Origin: Xanthomonas melonis
GTDB taxonomy: Bacteria > Pseudomonadota > Gammaproteobacteria > Xanthomonadales > Xanthomonadaceae
NCBI RefSeq assembly: GCF_020783655.1
Contig: NZ_JAJGQH010000016.1
Location: 79,308 to 143,307, forward strand
Length of the DNA: 64,000 nucleotides
Direction: 5' to 3'
Part shown: positions 8,024-17,250 of the stretch, piece after piece
Position numbering within the stretch: the first letter of the stretch is position 1
How the letters are laid out: each line of letters opens with the position of its first letter
Position numbers and translations under genes: made by a program
The notes under the pieces: generated by a model
Told to the model about the DNA's origin: nothing
The model's input: the letters and a program-made list of their open reading frames with translations, nothing else
Databases searched by the model: none

Positions 8024-9748
8024 TCATGCGCCGCGAGCCGCTGCCAGTGCCGCGACGTTGCTCGGAGACGGCGCGGCAGGTGCGCTGCCCAGCGCAACCG
8101 TACGATCGGCCACTGCGGCCAGGCTGGTGCGGTGTGACACCACCACCAAGGCAGTCTGCGGCAACCGCTGCCGCAACATCAGCAGCACCTGCTGTTCGGC
8201 CTCCGCATCGAGTGCGCTGGTGGCTTCGTCCAGCACTGCCAGACTTGGCGCGCGCAACAACACCTGCGCCAGCAGCAGCCGCTGCAATTCACCGCCGGAC
8301 AGGCGCCCTTCCTGGCCATGGATGACGGTGTCCAGCCCCTGCCCGTCGCGTTGCAGGCGGGCACCCAGCCCGACATCGCGCAGCACGTCCCACATCCGCG
8401 AATCGGACGCGCCCGGCAGCACCCATTGCAGACAATCGCGCACGCTGCGCTGCCAGGGGCGCACGGCCTGGCTGACGTAGGCGCTGTGGCGGATCAACTG
8501 GCGGTAGGCCGCAAAATCCAGCCGACGCCCCTCCACATGCGCCTCGAACAGCAACGGCGGCGTCTGCCCGGAGAGAACGTCCATCAGGCTGCTCTTGCCG
8601 ATGCCGGACGGGCCGATGACCAGCGTCATCTCGCCTGGGACCAGCAACAGCCCATCGATCGCCAGCGCCGGCAGCGGCGGCGCCAGACCGATGTGCTCCA
8701 GGTGCAGCACACCCGGCAGCCGTTCGCCCGCCTCGCACGACACGGGCGTGCACGCCGTGTCCAGCTCCACGTAGCGCCGCCACAGCTGCAATGCCGGCCA
8801 GGCCGATCGCAGCTGCTGCACGCTTTGCCGCGTGGTGACCAGATACGGCAGCAGGCGGCCGAGCAGCAGGCCGACCGCGATCAGTGCAGCGCGGTCGGCA
8901 CCCTGCCACAGGTTGGCCAGCACCAGGATGCCGGCGATGACAGCCACCGCAGTGAGTTCCAGCACCATCCGGCTGCCGGCCACCAGTTCCTGCTGACGCG
9001 CATAGCCCTGCCCCAGGCGGTTGGACATGCGCTCGTAATGCCGGAGTTCCACCGCTTCGCGCTGAAACGAACGCACATGGCGCAGGCGGCGTGGGAAGTC
9101 CTCGCTCAACCAGAACAACTGGGTCATGTCGGCCACGTAGTCGCGGCTGATGCGCGCCTGTGTCTCGCTGCCGGAGATGCGCAGGCCCAGCCAGGCCAGC
9201 AGCGCGAGCAATGGCACGGCGAGCAGCAGCGCCGGAACGATCAGGACCGCCACGCACATGCTGACCAAGGCCGTGATGCCGGCCACCAGCAGCTGCAACA
9301 CCGCACTGAACCCCTGCGTGGCGATTTCGACGTTGTAGGTGAGCACGTTGGCGATTTCTGCCGAACTGGCGCCCGACAGGGCCGGTAACGGCGCGCCCAT
9401 CAGTGCGCCATGGACGCGGCGGCGCAGGCCGATCGCATAGCGGCTGGTCAGGCGTGCGGCCAGCCGTGCGCCATGCCAACGCGCCAGCGCGAACACCATG
9501 CTGACGACCACGAACAGTCCTGCCTGCACCGCCAAGCCACCTGGCAAGATCAGCAGATGGCCGGCCAGCTGCACGCTGTGCCCGGGCTGCACCAACGGCA
9601 ACAGACACACTGCCGCGATGCTGCCGACGCATGCAGCCGCCAGCGACACCGCGACGTACATCGCGACGGCCAGCCGGTCTGCCCGCTCCAACGTATCGAC
9701 GAAGCTGCACAGCGCGGCCCGGATCCGATCATGCGCACCGCGAACCAT
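8024..9748 (-). CDS. ABC exporter, fused membrane and ATPase domains
   Basis: A 574-residue half-transporter. The N-terminal ~300 residues hold about six membrane segments (for example AVAMYVAVSLAAACVGSIAA). The C-terminal nucleotide-binding domain has Walker A GPSGIGKSS, signature LSGGELQRLLLA, Walker B LAVLDEATSALD and H-loop SHR, so it should be catalytically complete. There is no N-terminal C39 peptidase domain. It lies downstream of the HPr-kinase-like gene in a putative maturation/export locus, so it is likely to export the product of that locus. The start ATG at 9748 overlaps the stop of a 20-codon mini-frame (TGATG). Confidence 0.85.
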   Translation of the reverse strand: MVRGAHDRIRAALCSFVDTLERADRLAVAMYVAVSLAAACVGSIAAVCLLPLVQPGHSVQLAGHLLILPGGLAVQAGLFVVVSMVFALARWHGARLAARLTSRYAIGLRRRVHGALMGAPLPALSGASSAEIANVLTYNVEIATQGFSAVLQLLVAGITALVSMCVAVLIVPALLLAVPLLALLAWLGLRISGSETQARISRDYVADMTQLFWLSEDFPRRLRHVRSFQREAVELRHYERMSNRLGQGYARQQELVAGSRMVLELTAVAVIAGILVLANLWQGADRAALIAVGLLLGRLLPYLVTTRQSVQQLRSAWPALQLWRRYVELDTACTPVSCEAGERLPGVLHLEHIGLAPPLPALAIDGLLLVPGEMTLVIGPSGIGKSSLMDVLSGQTPPLLFEAHVEGRRLDFAAYRQLIRHSAYVSQAVRPWQRSVRDCLQWVLPGASDSRMWDVLRDVGLGARLQRDGQGLDTVIHGQEGRLSGGELQRLLLAQVLLRAPSLAVLDEATSALDAEAEQQVLLMLRQRLPQTALVVVSHRTSLAAVADRTVALGSAPAAPSPSNVAALAAARGA

Positions 9749-9810
9749 CAGTCGCACGCATCGCCGCTGGTGCCGGCCTGTGCTTGCCGCCGGTGCTGCA
9801 GTGTCCTCAT
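9748..9810 (-). CDS. Possible 20-residue coupling ORF between HPr-kinase-like and ABC genes
   Basis: The frame begins with an ATG overlapping the stop of the HPr-kinase-like gene (ATGA) and ends with a TGA overlapping the ATG of the ABC gene (TGATG). It would encode MRTLQHRRQAQAGTSGDACD. Perfect junctions at both ends suggest a bridge for translational coupling, or just possibly a tiny product. With only 20 codons, chance is a serious alternative. Confidence 0.25.
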   Translation of the reverse strand: MRTLQHRRQAQAGTSGDACD

Positions 9811-10862
9811 TGCAGCAGGTCCAGCAAGGCGTCCAGCGAGGCTTGCGGGTGCGGGCCGCGGTGCAGGGTGAACATGCCGATGCGCTGTACCTGCGCCACG
9901 AAACGTTGCCAGCCCGGCTGGCCGGCGGCATAGGGTTGGTCGCGCTGCAGGCACTGCGCAATCTGCGCGGACGGCACCGCCGCCAAGCCATTGGCCGATG
10001 TGCGGGACGGCAGTGGCGAGAGCATCACCACCGCGCATAGCTGCAAGGGCGCCGGCGCAAGCGTGGCATGCCCGTGGCGGATGTCGACTTCAAACTTTTC
10101 CACGCCGCTGCGGCGGCGGATGACGGGCGAGGCGCCGATCCATGCGCGCGTTTGCGCATCGACCAGCGCCAAGGCCTCCGGCCGCAGATGCAGGAAGTTG
10201 GCGACACCGGTGGTCAGCAGGCTGTCCGGCGCCACGAACACGCCGTCTTCGGCGATGAAGTCCAGCCCGTGCAGCAGGCTGTGCAGCGCCAGCGTGGACT
10301 TGCCCGCCCCGCTGGCACCGAGCAGCAGCACGCCGCGGCCGCGCCGCCCTACGCAGGCGCCATGCAGCGGCACCAACCCCATGCCGCGCGCCGCCAGCAG
10401 GAACACCGCAAACTCGATCAGCTCGTAGCGCACGTGATACGCATGCGCCAGCATGTCCTCGGAGACCACCAGCATGGCGCGGCGCTGCGGTACCGACAGC
10501 ATCAGATAGTTGCAGGCATCCATGACGCCACAGACCAGGCCGCCCGCCGCGTGCGTACGCACCGGCGGCGGCTCGCCGGCGACGCTGGCCTGCGCTGCGG
10601 GCACCAGATCCAGCGTGATCTGGAACTGCGGCGCATCGGGCAGACGATGCGCGGGAAGCCCGGCGTAGGCGGTTTCGACCAGGGCCAGCAGCGCGGGGCT
10701 GTCGCTGTGGAAGTGAAACCGCGCACCGAGAATCTGCCGCTGCACGCTGAAAGCGCGCGGGCGTTGTTCGCCGAACGGGTCTGCCGCCACGGCCGCCTGC
10801 GCCGCGTCGCGTGCGCGCTCTTCCAGCGGCTGGTATTGCGCCAACGCAGCCGACTGCGGCAT
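9807..10862 (-). CDS. HPr kinase/phosphorylase-like P-loop protein
   Basis: A protein of about 351 residues with an HprK-type kinase core in its second half: Walker A LLGASGAGKSTLALH near residues 181-195, followed by FIAEDGVFV, which replaces the usual aspartate pair of HprK. The N-terminal ~150 residues are unrelated to classical HprK. Such proteins occur in RiPP and exopolysaccharide clusters, where in lasso-peptide loci they phosphorylate the peptide; the substrate here is unknown. Starts at 10862, 10871 (ATG) or 10880 (GTG) are possible. It is divergent from the radical SAM gene. Confidence 0.75.
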   Translation of the reverse strand: MPQSAALAQYQPLEERARDAAQAAVAADPFGEQRPRAFSVQRQILGARFHFHSDSPALLALVETAYAGLPAHRLPDAPQFQITLDLVPAAQASVAGEPPPVRTHAAGGLVCGVMDACNYLMLSVPQRRAMLVVSEDMLAHAYHVRYELIEFAVFLLAARGMGLVPLHGACVGRRGRGVLLLGASGAGKSTLALHSLLHGLDFIAEDGVFVAPDSLLTTGVANFLHLRPEALALVDAQTRAWIGASPVIRRRSGVEKFEVDIRHGHATLAPAPLQLCAVVMLSPLPSRTSANGLAAVPSAQIAQCLQRDQPYAAGQPGWQRFVAQVQRIGMFTLHRGPHPQASLDALLDLLQ

Positions 10863-11078
10863 GCCTGTCATCCAATGCACCGATCAGCCGGTGTGTGCCG
10901 GCTGCACGCGCAAAGGTTGCATCGCTGTAGGCACTGAACAGGGGTCACCGGTTGCCACCTCACGCAGCGCAGCAGCGCAACCAAAGACGCCTGTGCGCGC
11001 ACCTACTGCCGAGCCGAATGCCGGTATCTGCGCAGCCCGTTGCGCGTTCCCCGGCGTCAGAACGAGAGCCGCGTGCAG

Positions 11079-12569
11079 ATGCTAAAGATTCAGGTCAGTC
11101 ATTCGTATTTCCTGCGTTACGACCCAAAACAATGGGAGCGCGGCAAGCCGTATCCGCCGCTGGCCACCCTGCAGATCGCCGCATTGCTGCGCGAGCGCGG
11201 ACACAGCCTGAGCCTGTTCGACGCGATGCTGGCCGACGATGTCGAGGACTACACCAAGGCCTTACACGATGCGCAGCCGGAGTTGGTGGTCTTCTACGAA
11301 GACAATTTCAACTTCCTCACCAAGATGTGCCTGAGCCGCATGCGCGAGGCGGCTTGCCGCATGATCGGGCAGGCGCGCGCGGCCGGCTGCCGGGTCTTGG
11401 TGGCCGGCTCGGATGCCTCCGACAACCCGGACGTGTTCCTGGCCGCCGGCGCGCATGCGGTATTGATCGGCGAAGGCATCGCCCCGTTGATCGCACTGCT
11501 CGAACGCTTGGAAGCCGATGCGCAGCTGGACACCACAACCTGGCTGACGGGCGTGCAGCGCATCGCCACCGGGCAGCCTTCCGGGGCGTTGCTGCATCCA
11601 GGCGCGCAACCACCGGACGCGCGCCTGAGCGGGCTGCCTGCCTGGGACCTGGTCGACATGCCGCGCTATCAACGGTTCTGGCGGCAACGGCACGGATATT
11701 TCAGTCTGAACATGGCCGCCTCGCGCGGTTGTCCGTTCCGCTGCAACTGGTGCGCCAAGCCGATCTGGGGCAACCACTATGCCCGGCGCGGCGCAGAGGA
11801 CGTGGCGGCCGAAGTGATCCACCTCAAACGCAACTTCCAGCCCGACCATCTGTGGATGGCCGACGACATCTTCGGCTTCCATATCGACTGGGTGGAGACA
11901 TTCGCGCAGCGGCTGAGCGAAGCCGATGGTGTCGTGCCGTTCACCATCCAGACCCGCGCCGATCTGACCAGCGACCGCATGGCAGCCGCCCTGGCGCGCG
12001 CCGGGTGTTCCGAAGCCTGGATCGGCGCGGAGAGCGGCAGCCAGCGCATTCTGGACAAGATGACCAAGGGCACGCAGGTGGCCGAGGTGATCGCGGCCCG
12101 CCAACGACTGGCTGCACACGGCATCCGCGTGGGCTTCTTCATCCAGCTTGGCTACCTGGGCGAGGAACTGGACGACATCCTGGCCACGCGCGCCCTGGTG
12201 ACCCAGGCCGATCCGGACATCATCGGCGTCAGCGTGTCCTATCCACTGCCGGGCACCAAGTTCTATGAGGAAGTGAAGAATCAACTGGGCGGCAAGACGC
12301 ATTGGCAGGACAGCGACGACCTGGCGATGATGTTCCGTGGCGCCTACGACACCGAGTTCTACCGCAGTGTGCGCGATCTGCTGCACACGCAGGTGGACCT
12401 GCAGCAGGCGCGTACGCGCATGGACGCCGCTGCGCTCGCGCAGGCGTCCGAGCAGTTGGAAGCGCGTTGGTCCGCGCTGATCGCCTCCGAACATCTGCAC
12501 CGCAACGTACCGCTGAGCGAGGTTGCCGCACGCGCGCGGCGGCCACTGGCTGCGGTGCTGGTGGGCTGA
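11079..12569 (+). CDS. B12-binding-domain radical SAM enzyme
   Basis: A 496-residue protein. Residues 1-150 form a cobalamin-binding-like Rossmann domain (PPLATLQIAALLRERGHSL, VLIGEGIAPLIALLE), without a clear DxHxxG motif. The radical SAM core follows, with the 4Fe-4S cluster cysteines C218, C222 and C225 (GCPFRCNWC) and later strands WMADDIFGF and EAWIGAESGSQRILDKM. Class members are methyltransferases or ring-forming enzymes acting on unactivated carbons. It is divergent from the HPr-kinase-like gene and precedes a nucleotidyltransferase, so it probably modifies the product of this locus. The ATG at 11079 gives the usual N-terminus. Confidence 0.88.
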   Translation: MLKIQVSHSYFLRYDPKQWERGKPYPPLATLQIAALLRERGHSLSLFDAMLADDVEDYTKALHDAQPELVVFYEDNFNFLTKMCLSRMREAACRMIGQARAAGCRVLVAGSDASDNPDVFLAAGAHAVLIGEGIAPLIALLERLEADAQLDTTTWLTGVQRIATGQPSGALLHPGAQPPDARLSGLPAWDLVDMPRYQRFWRQRHGYFSLNMAASRGCPFRCNWCAKPIWGNHYARRGAEDVAAEVIHLKRNFQPDHLWMADDIFGFHIDWVETFAQRLSEADGVVPFTIQTRADLTSDRMAAALARAGCSEAWIGAESGSQRILDKMTKGTQVAEVIAARQRLAAHGIRVGFFIQLGYLGEELDDILATRALVTQADPDIIGVSVSYPLPGTKFYEEVKNQLGGKTHWQDSDDLAMMFRGAYDTEFYRSVRDLLHTQVDLQQARTRMDAAALAQASEQLEARWSALIASEHLHRNVPLSEVAARARRPLAAVLVG

Positions 12570-12675
12570 GCGCGTCGCACGCAAGCCGGGCCGACGCCGC
12601 TCACCGGCATCACCGTCCGATCCTCATCAGGCAAGCATCGTTCTGCCGATCTTCTTCCGATTCTCCGGGATACCC

Positions 12676-13890
12676 ATGCAGCCTTCGCTACGCACCATCA
12701 GACACGGCCTGCGCACCGCCACCGAGCGTCTTGCGCAGGAGCTGGCCCAACCCGGCAACGACGCGCCGCAGTGGAGCCGGCTGCAGTGGCAGCTGGCCGC
12801 CGCCGCCGCCGCTGCGCACGGGATCTCGCCACTACTGCAGCGACGCTCGCTGTGGCAGAACGCCGACTGGACGCATTTCCTGAGCGAACAGCGCCTGCAT
12901 GTCGAGGACCGGCATCGGCGTATCGCGCTGCTGCTGACCCAGATCGACAGCGCCGCGCGTAGCGCCGGCATCGCACTGGTGGGGTTGAAGGGCACTGCAC
13001 TGCACCGGCTTGGGGTGTATCTGCCGGGCGACCGCCCGATGGCCGATATCGACCTGCTGGTGGAACCGGACGATGCGCCGGCCGCAGCGGCACTGTTGTG
13101 CGCGCTCGGCTACAAGAGCGCGTTCGAACAGTGGAAACACCAGGTGTTCACGCCAACGCACGGCGCTGCGATCGCCGGCCTGGGCGAGCACCGCGATGCG
13201 CCGATCAATATCGAGTTGCACACCCGCATCCAGGAACGTCTGCCGCTGCGCAGCGTGGACATCACCGCACGCATCCGGCCCGAGCGCCCGCAACCGGGGT
13301 TGAATCCCTACCCCGGCGTCGGTGCGCTCATGTGCCATCTGCTGCTGCATGCCGCCGGCGGCATCTGCCATCGCAGCATCCGGCTGATGCATCTGCACGA
13401 TCTCGCCCTGCTGGCCACGCGCATGGGCCCGCGCGACTGGGACGTCCTATGGGAAGACCCGGAAGTGACGCCCTGGTGGGCATTGCCGCCGCTGCTGTTG
13501 CTGCAACGGTACTACCGTACCGTGGTGCCGACGCAGGTGATGACACGGCTGCATGCGCACTGCCCGCGCCTGCTGCGCCTGCGTGTCGCGCAGCAGACGC
13601 TGACCACCGCGTCCTGCTCCAACCTGTGGCTGTCCGCACTGCCAGGCATCGCATGGTGCGCCTCGCTGGAGGAGGCGCGCCGGTATCTGCACAATCGGGT
13701 GGCACCATCGGCAGAAAGCCGCAAGGAACGCGCGGACATGTTGCGGACCCAGCTGTGGCTGCAGGACCGCCCGTGGGTCCGCCAGACCCAGACCCAGCGC
13801 CTGCTGACACGCCTGACCCGGCCGGTGCCGCGCACCGATATGCTGTATGTGGTGCGCGCCGCGCTTGACGGGTATCTGCGGCCGGCGTAG
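12676..13890 (+). CDS. NTP_transf_5 family nucleotidyltransferase-like protein
   Basis: A 404-residue protein with the motif pair of PF14907: GLKGTALHRLG (residues 103-113) and PMADIDLLVEP (about 121-131), where the aspartates would bind metal in the polymerase-beta fold. The C-terminal half is helical and conserved with homologues. Such proteins occur next to HPr-kinase-like genes in lasso-peptide and exopolysaccharide loci; their reaction is not established. It starts at an ATG 107 bp after the radical SAM stop and is convergent with the glycosyltransferases. Confidence 0.8.
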   Translation: MQPSLRTIRHGLRTATERLAQELAQPGNDAPQWSRLQWQLAAAAAAAHGISPLLQRRSLWQNADWTHFLSEQRLHVEDRHRRIALLLTQIDSAARSAGIALVGLKGTALHRLGVYLPGDRPMADIDLLVEPDDAPAAAALLCALGYKSAFEQWKHQVFTPTHGAAIAGLGEHRDAPINIELHTRIQERLPLRSVDITARIRPERPQPGLNPYPGVGALMCHLLLHAAGGICHRSIRLMHLHDLALLATRMGPRDWDVLWEDPEVTPWWALPPLLLLQRYYRTVVPTQVMTRLHAHCPRLLRLRVAQQTLTTASCSNLWLSALPGIAWCASLEEARRYLHNRVAPSAESRKERADMLRTQLWLQDRPWVRQTQTQRLLTRLTRPVPRTDMLYVVRAALDGYLRPA

Positions 13891-14184
13891 CGCCCAGCGC
13901 CGCGCGTTGTTCGATCGCGGCAGAGCGAGCATCGTCGTGATTCGACGAGCCAAGACGTCATGAACGCCGTGGTGCAGGCGCCATCGTGCAGGAACGCGGC
14001 CACGCGCGAAGACCTTATCGGTCACGCCTGTCGCGCCCGCGTGCGCTCCTACGCACGATGCGTTGTTTCTCGCAATGCTCGGCGCGTACCGGATGGCATC
14101 ATGCATCGCCCGATCACGCTGCGTGCCTGGCGGACTGGCCGCGACATATCCTCGGTCGACGGGCGGCGCACGCAGGATACGTCC

Positions 14185-15297
14185 TCAGGACAGCGGGCGC
14201 TGTTCGCACAATCGGCGATGGATCTGCTCGAAGGCACGCGTGGTGAAGCCTGCGTCTTCGCGCACGGCGCGGCACTGCGCAGCCCAGGCCAGGCGCAGGC
14301 GCAGCTCGTCGTCGGCGAGCACCTGACGGATGGCCTCGGCCAAGCCGGCCCAGTCGCCCGGTGGCACCGCCAGCGCGGCGGTCGGTGCCCATTCGAGCAG
14401 GTGCCCGACCCCGGTGCCTACCGTCGGAACGCCGGCGACCGCCGCTTCCAGCAGCACCATCGGCCCGGCTTCGTGCAGCGACGAGTGCACCAGCAGATCG
14501 GCCGCCAGCATCAGCGGGCGCAGCTCCCGCTGCGTCTTGAAGCCGACGAAACGCACCTGCTCGTGCAGGCCCAGCTGCCGCGCCAGACCTTGTATCGCCC
14601 CGTCCAGCGTATCGACGCCGACCACCTCGAGCACGAAGGCCACGCCGGCGCGCTTGAGCGCAGCCATCGCGTGCAGCAGGGTGGTCTGGTCCTTGACGGG
14701 ATTGAGGCTGGCCACATGCAATAGCCGGGCAACGCCGCTGGTGCGTGCGCGCGGCGGCGCGACCGGCCAGGCGCGCAGATCCACCCCCAGCGGCACCCGC
14801 TGCGCGGCGATCCCCAGGGCCTGCAGCGACGCGATGATCGGCGCACTGGCGGCGGTGACGCAGCCTGCCCTGCGCAGGATCACCGCCTCGCGCAGACGCC
14901 CACGCCATCTGCGACGACCGCCGTAGCCGATGGCATGCAACGCAACCAGTTCGCCGCCGGCGATATGCACCACGCTGGGCCGCCGCAGCAGCGTTGCCGC
15001 AGCCACGGCGATCAGGCTGCAGTGGCCGGAGAAGATCGCCTGAATCACATCGAATGGTGCACGTCGGTGTTCGTCGCGGATGGCGGCGATGGCCCGCAGC
15101 CGCGTACACGTCGCGCCGATGTTGTGGATGGTGGCGCCTCGCAAGGTCCAACTGCCCGGCAGCGGTTCCTGATGCAGCACGAACACATGTACCTGGTGAT
15201 TGCGCGCCAGCCATTCGATCAAGGTCAGCACCACCGGGATCACCCGCCTGTCGCCACTGCGGTCCACGCCCCCCGGCACCACCAGGGCCAGCTTCAT
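14185..15297 (-). CDS. GT4 family glycosyltransferase
   Basis: A 370-residue GT-B glycosyltransferase. The N-terminal MKLALVVPGGVDRSGDRRVI binds the acceptor; the GT4 domain carries LLHVASLNPVKDQTTLLHAM and the donor-binding E-x7-E region LHEAGPMVLLEAAVAGVPTV. The start codon overlaps the upstream stop (ATGA at 15294-15297), so the two glycosyltransferases are translated together. Donor and acceptor are unknown. Confidence 0.88.
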   Translation of the reverse strand: MKLALVVPGGVDRSGDRRVIPVVLTLIEWLARNHQVHVFVLHQEPLPGSWTLRGATIHNIGATCTRLRAIAAIRDEHRRAPFDVIQAIFSGHCSLIAVAAATLLRRPSVVHIAGGELVALHAIGYGGRRRWRGRLREAVILRRAGCVTAASAPIIASLQALGIAAQRVPLGVDLRAWPVAPPRARTSGVARLLHVASLNPVKDQTTLLHAMAALKRAGVAFVLEVVGVDTLDGAIQGLARQLGLHEQVRFVGFKTQRELRPLMLAADLLVHSSLHEAGPMVLLEAAVAGVPTVGTGVGHLLEWAPTAALAVPPGDWAGLAEAIRQVLADDELRLRLAWAAQCRAVREDAGFTTRAFEQIHRRLCEQRPLS

Positions 15298-16424
15298 GCG
15301 CCCTCCCCCGGCACGCGCGACAACAGCCGTGCATACGCCTGCGCCCAGCGCTGGCCCACCGCGGCAAACGACAGGCGCGCATCGAAATGAGCCCGTACCT
15401 GTACCCGTCTGGGCGGTTGCCGGGCGATGCGCAACAGCAGGGCTGCCAACGCCGCGGCATCGCCCACCGGCCATAGTTCGCCCATCGTGCCGCTGTCGCT
15501 GAGCGCGCGAAAGGCCGGAATATCGGTGAGCAGCGGCAGGGTGCCGCAGGCATAGGCTTCCATCGCAGCGTAGCCGCAACTCTCGCGATGGCTGGCGGAA
15601 ACGAACAGGTCGCTGGCACGCAGCAGCTCCTGCACGTGCGCATGCGCTGCCTTGCCGAGCAGATGCACGCGCTCGGCCAACAGCGGATCCTCGCGCAGAC
15701 GCTGCTGGATCTGTTCCAGCAAGGGCGCCTGGTCGAACACGCACCATAGCTGCGCCTGTGGCAGCTCGCGCACGACGATCGCCATCGCATCGAGAACGCA
15801 CAGCGGATCCTTCTCCGCGCTCAGGTGTCCGACCCACAGCACGCAGGGCTCGCCATGCAGCTGCGTTCGCGCGCGCGCACTCACCCGATCGCCAGGGGTG
15901 AAGCGGCTACTGCACTCGGGAATCGCAAAGAGCGGCATGTCGGCGCGAAACAACTGCGCACGCTGGAATGGCCGTGCCAGTTCCAGCGAGGTGAAGGCGA
16001 TGGCGGCGACGGCGCGGTAACGCACACGCCACCGCCACCGGCTCCACCAGCGCGGTGGCGGGTTGGCATGGTCCTGCAGCAGGATCGGCCGCGTCGGCAG
16101 CAACCGTGCAAGCCGCTTCGCGTCGGCGGCGAATTCCAGCCCATGCACATGGATCACCTCGCAGCCGAGCTGTTGCAGCAGCGCGGCCAGCGTTGCGGCG
16201 CGCGCGGCGCTGCCGCGCATGCCCAGATCGACGAAGCGGTAATGCACGCCCTCGCGCACGATGTCCTGCGCGAGCAGGGACGCCTGAATCACGGTGACGC
16301 GTACCCCGGCACTGGCCACGGCTTCGGCGATGTCGGCCAGCGATGGCCACTGCGCAAACACCTGCTCGACGCTTGCCCCTTCGGGGGTGGGGACCAGATT
16401 GAGCTGTGCGACATGCAGACTCAT
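15294..16424 (-). CDS. GT4 family glycosyltransferase
   Basis: A 376-residue GT-B enzyme starting MSLHVAQLNLVPTPEGASVE. The C-terminal half has VLWVGHLSAEKDPLCVLDAM and the nucleotide-sugar motif SASHRESCGYAAMEAYACGT, where the usual EGFGL-type loop reads ESCGYAAME. It overlaps the downstream glycosyltransferase by ATGA and follows a possible 44-codon gene. The sugar transferred is not inferable. Confidence 0.85.
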   Translation of the reverse strand: MSLHVAQLNLVPTPEGASVEQVFAQWPSLADIAEAVASAGVRVTVIQASLLAQDIVREGVHYRFVDLGMRGSAARAATLAALLQQLGCEVIHVHGLEFAADAKRLARLLPTRPILLQDHANPPPRWWSRWRWRVRYRAVAAIAFTSLELARPFQRAQLFRADMPLFAIPECSSRFTPGDRVSARARTQLHGEPCVLWVGHLSAEKDPLCVLDAMAIVVRELPQAQLWCVFDQAPLLEQIQQRLREDPLLAERVHLLGKAAHAHVQELLRASDLFVSASHRESCGYAAMEAYACGTLPLLTDIPAFRALSDSGTMGELWPVGDAAALAALLLRIARQPPRRVQVRAHFDARLSFAAVGQRWAQAYARLLSRVPGEGA

Positions 16425-16555
16425 CCGGCCCGCCTCGCAGATGTTGTTCGCGCGCAACCGAGATATCCGCGTTGCGAATGCGCAATAGCATCGTCGCACC
16501 AGCCTGCACCCCGCGCGCGGCGACCGTGCATGCTGGATGACCCCACGATGGTCAT
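16421..16555 (-). CDS. Possible 44-residue small protein bridging methyltransferase and glycosyltransferase
   Basis: The ATG at 16555 overlaps the methyltransferase stop (ATGA), and its TGA overlaps the glycosyltransferase ATG at 16424 (ATGA). These are the same junctions used by established genes in this operon. The peptide is basic, glycine/arginine rich, with two cysteines (AGWCDD and LGCART) and no signal peptide. By hand count about 60% of third positions are G or C, lower than the neighbouring genes, which argues against it. It may be a real coupled small gene, a precursor peptide or chance. Confidence 0.35.
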   Translation of the reverse strand: MTIVGSSSMHGRRARGAGWCDDAIAHSQRGYLGCARTTSARRAG

Positions 16556-17250
16556 GCAGTGCGCCGCAGCCGCAACACCAACGCCACCGGCACCCGCAAC
16601 GCAGCCGGATCGAAGCGCGCACCGGCGGGAATGTCGGCCGGATCCAGCATTGGCTCGGCCACGGCCTCGATCGCAAAGCCCAGGGCAGCGCATGCAGCAT
16701 GCCAATGGCTGTACAGATGCTGGGTGTGGCGTACGGCGTAATGCCCGCCGCCGGCCTTGAAGTCGCGGCGCCAACCCAGCGCATGGCCGATCGGATGCAC
16801 GTCGCTGCACAACACGATGCCATTGCTGCGCGTGATGCGATACAGCGCTTCCAGTGCCGGGCATAGCCGCTCCAGATGCCCGACCACCAGCCCGCAGATG
16901 CTCAGATCGGCAATGCCCTCGGCCAACGGCAGCCGTTCCAGGCTGCCCTGGCACAAGCTGACGCACGCAGCCGGCCACTGCTGCTCCAGTTCCATCTGCG
17001 CGCGCCGCAGCATGGGGAGCGACAGATCCACCCCGGTGACGTGCCGGGCGCCGCGGTGCAAGGCGTGCAGCATGTAGCGGCCGCTGCCGCAGCCGACATC
17101 CACCACGTGTTGGCCCTGCAGGTCGGCCGGCAACAGACCGAGCATGGCGCGTTGTTCGGCCTGCATCACCGGATTGTGCGCGTGCGGAGGATAGCTCTGT
17201 GCCCACAGCGCATAGGCGGCTGCGGGATCCAGCAGCGGTGGCGCGCTCAC
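16552..17250 (-). CDS. Class I SAM-dependent methyltransferase (Methyltransf_11 type)
   Basis: A 232-residue Rossmann methyltransferase. Motif I is VVDVGCGSGRYML (about residues 49-61), motif II HVTGVDLSLPMLRRAQ, and the post-core region holds DVHPIGHALGWRRDFKAGG. The start is GTG at 17250, overlapping the amidohydrolase stop by GTGA. It resembles small-molecule or lipid methyltransferases of the UbiE/Methyltransf_11 group. The substrate is unknown. Confidence 0.87.
   Translation of the reverse strand: MSAPPLLDPAAAYALWAQSYPPHAHNPVMQAEQRAMLGLLPADLQGQHVVDVGCGSGRYMLHALHRGARHVTGVDLSLPMLRRAQMELEQQWPAACVSLCQGSLERLPLAEGIADLSICGLVVGHLERLCPALEALYRITRSNGIVLCSDVHPIGHALGWRRDFKAGGGHYAVRHTQHLYSHWHAACAALGFAIEAVAEPMLDPADIPAGARFDPAALRVPVALVLRLRRTA

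Noticed and set aside
13891..14184. Small frames between the nucleotidyltransferase and glycosyltransferase genes
   Set aside because: Several frames of 60-90 codons overlap each other, none with a ribosome site or protein-like composition.
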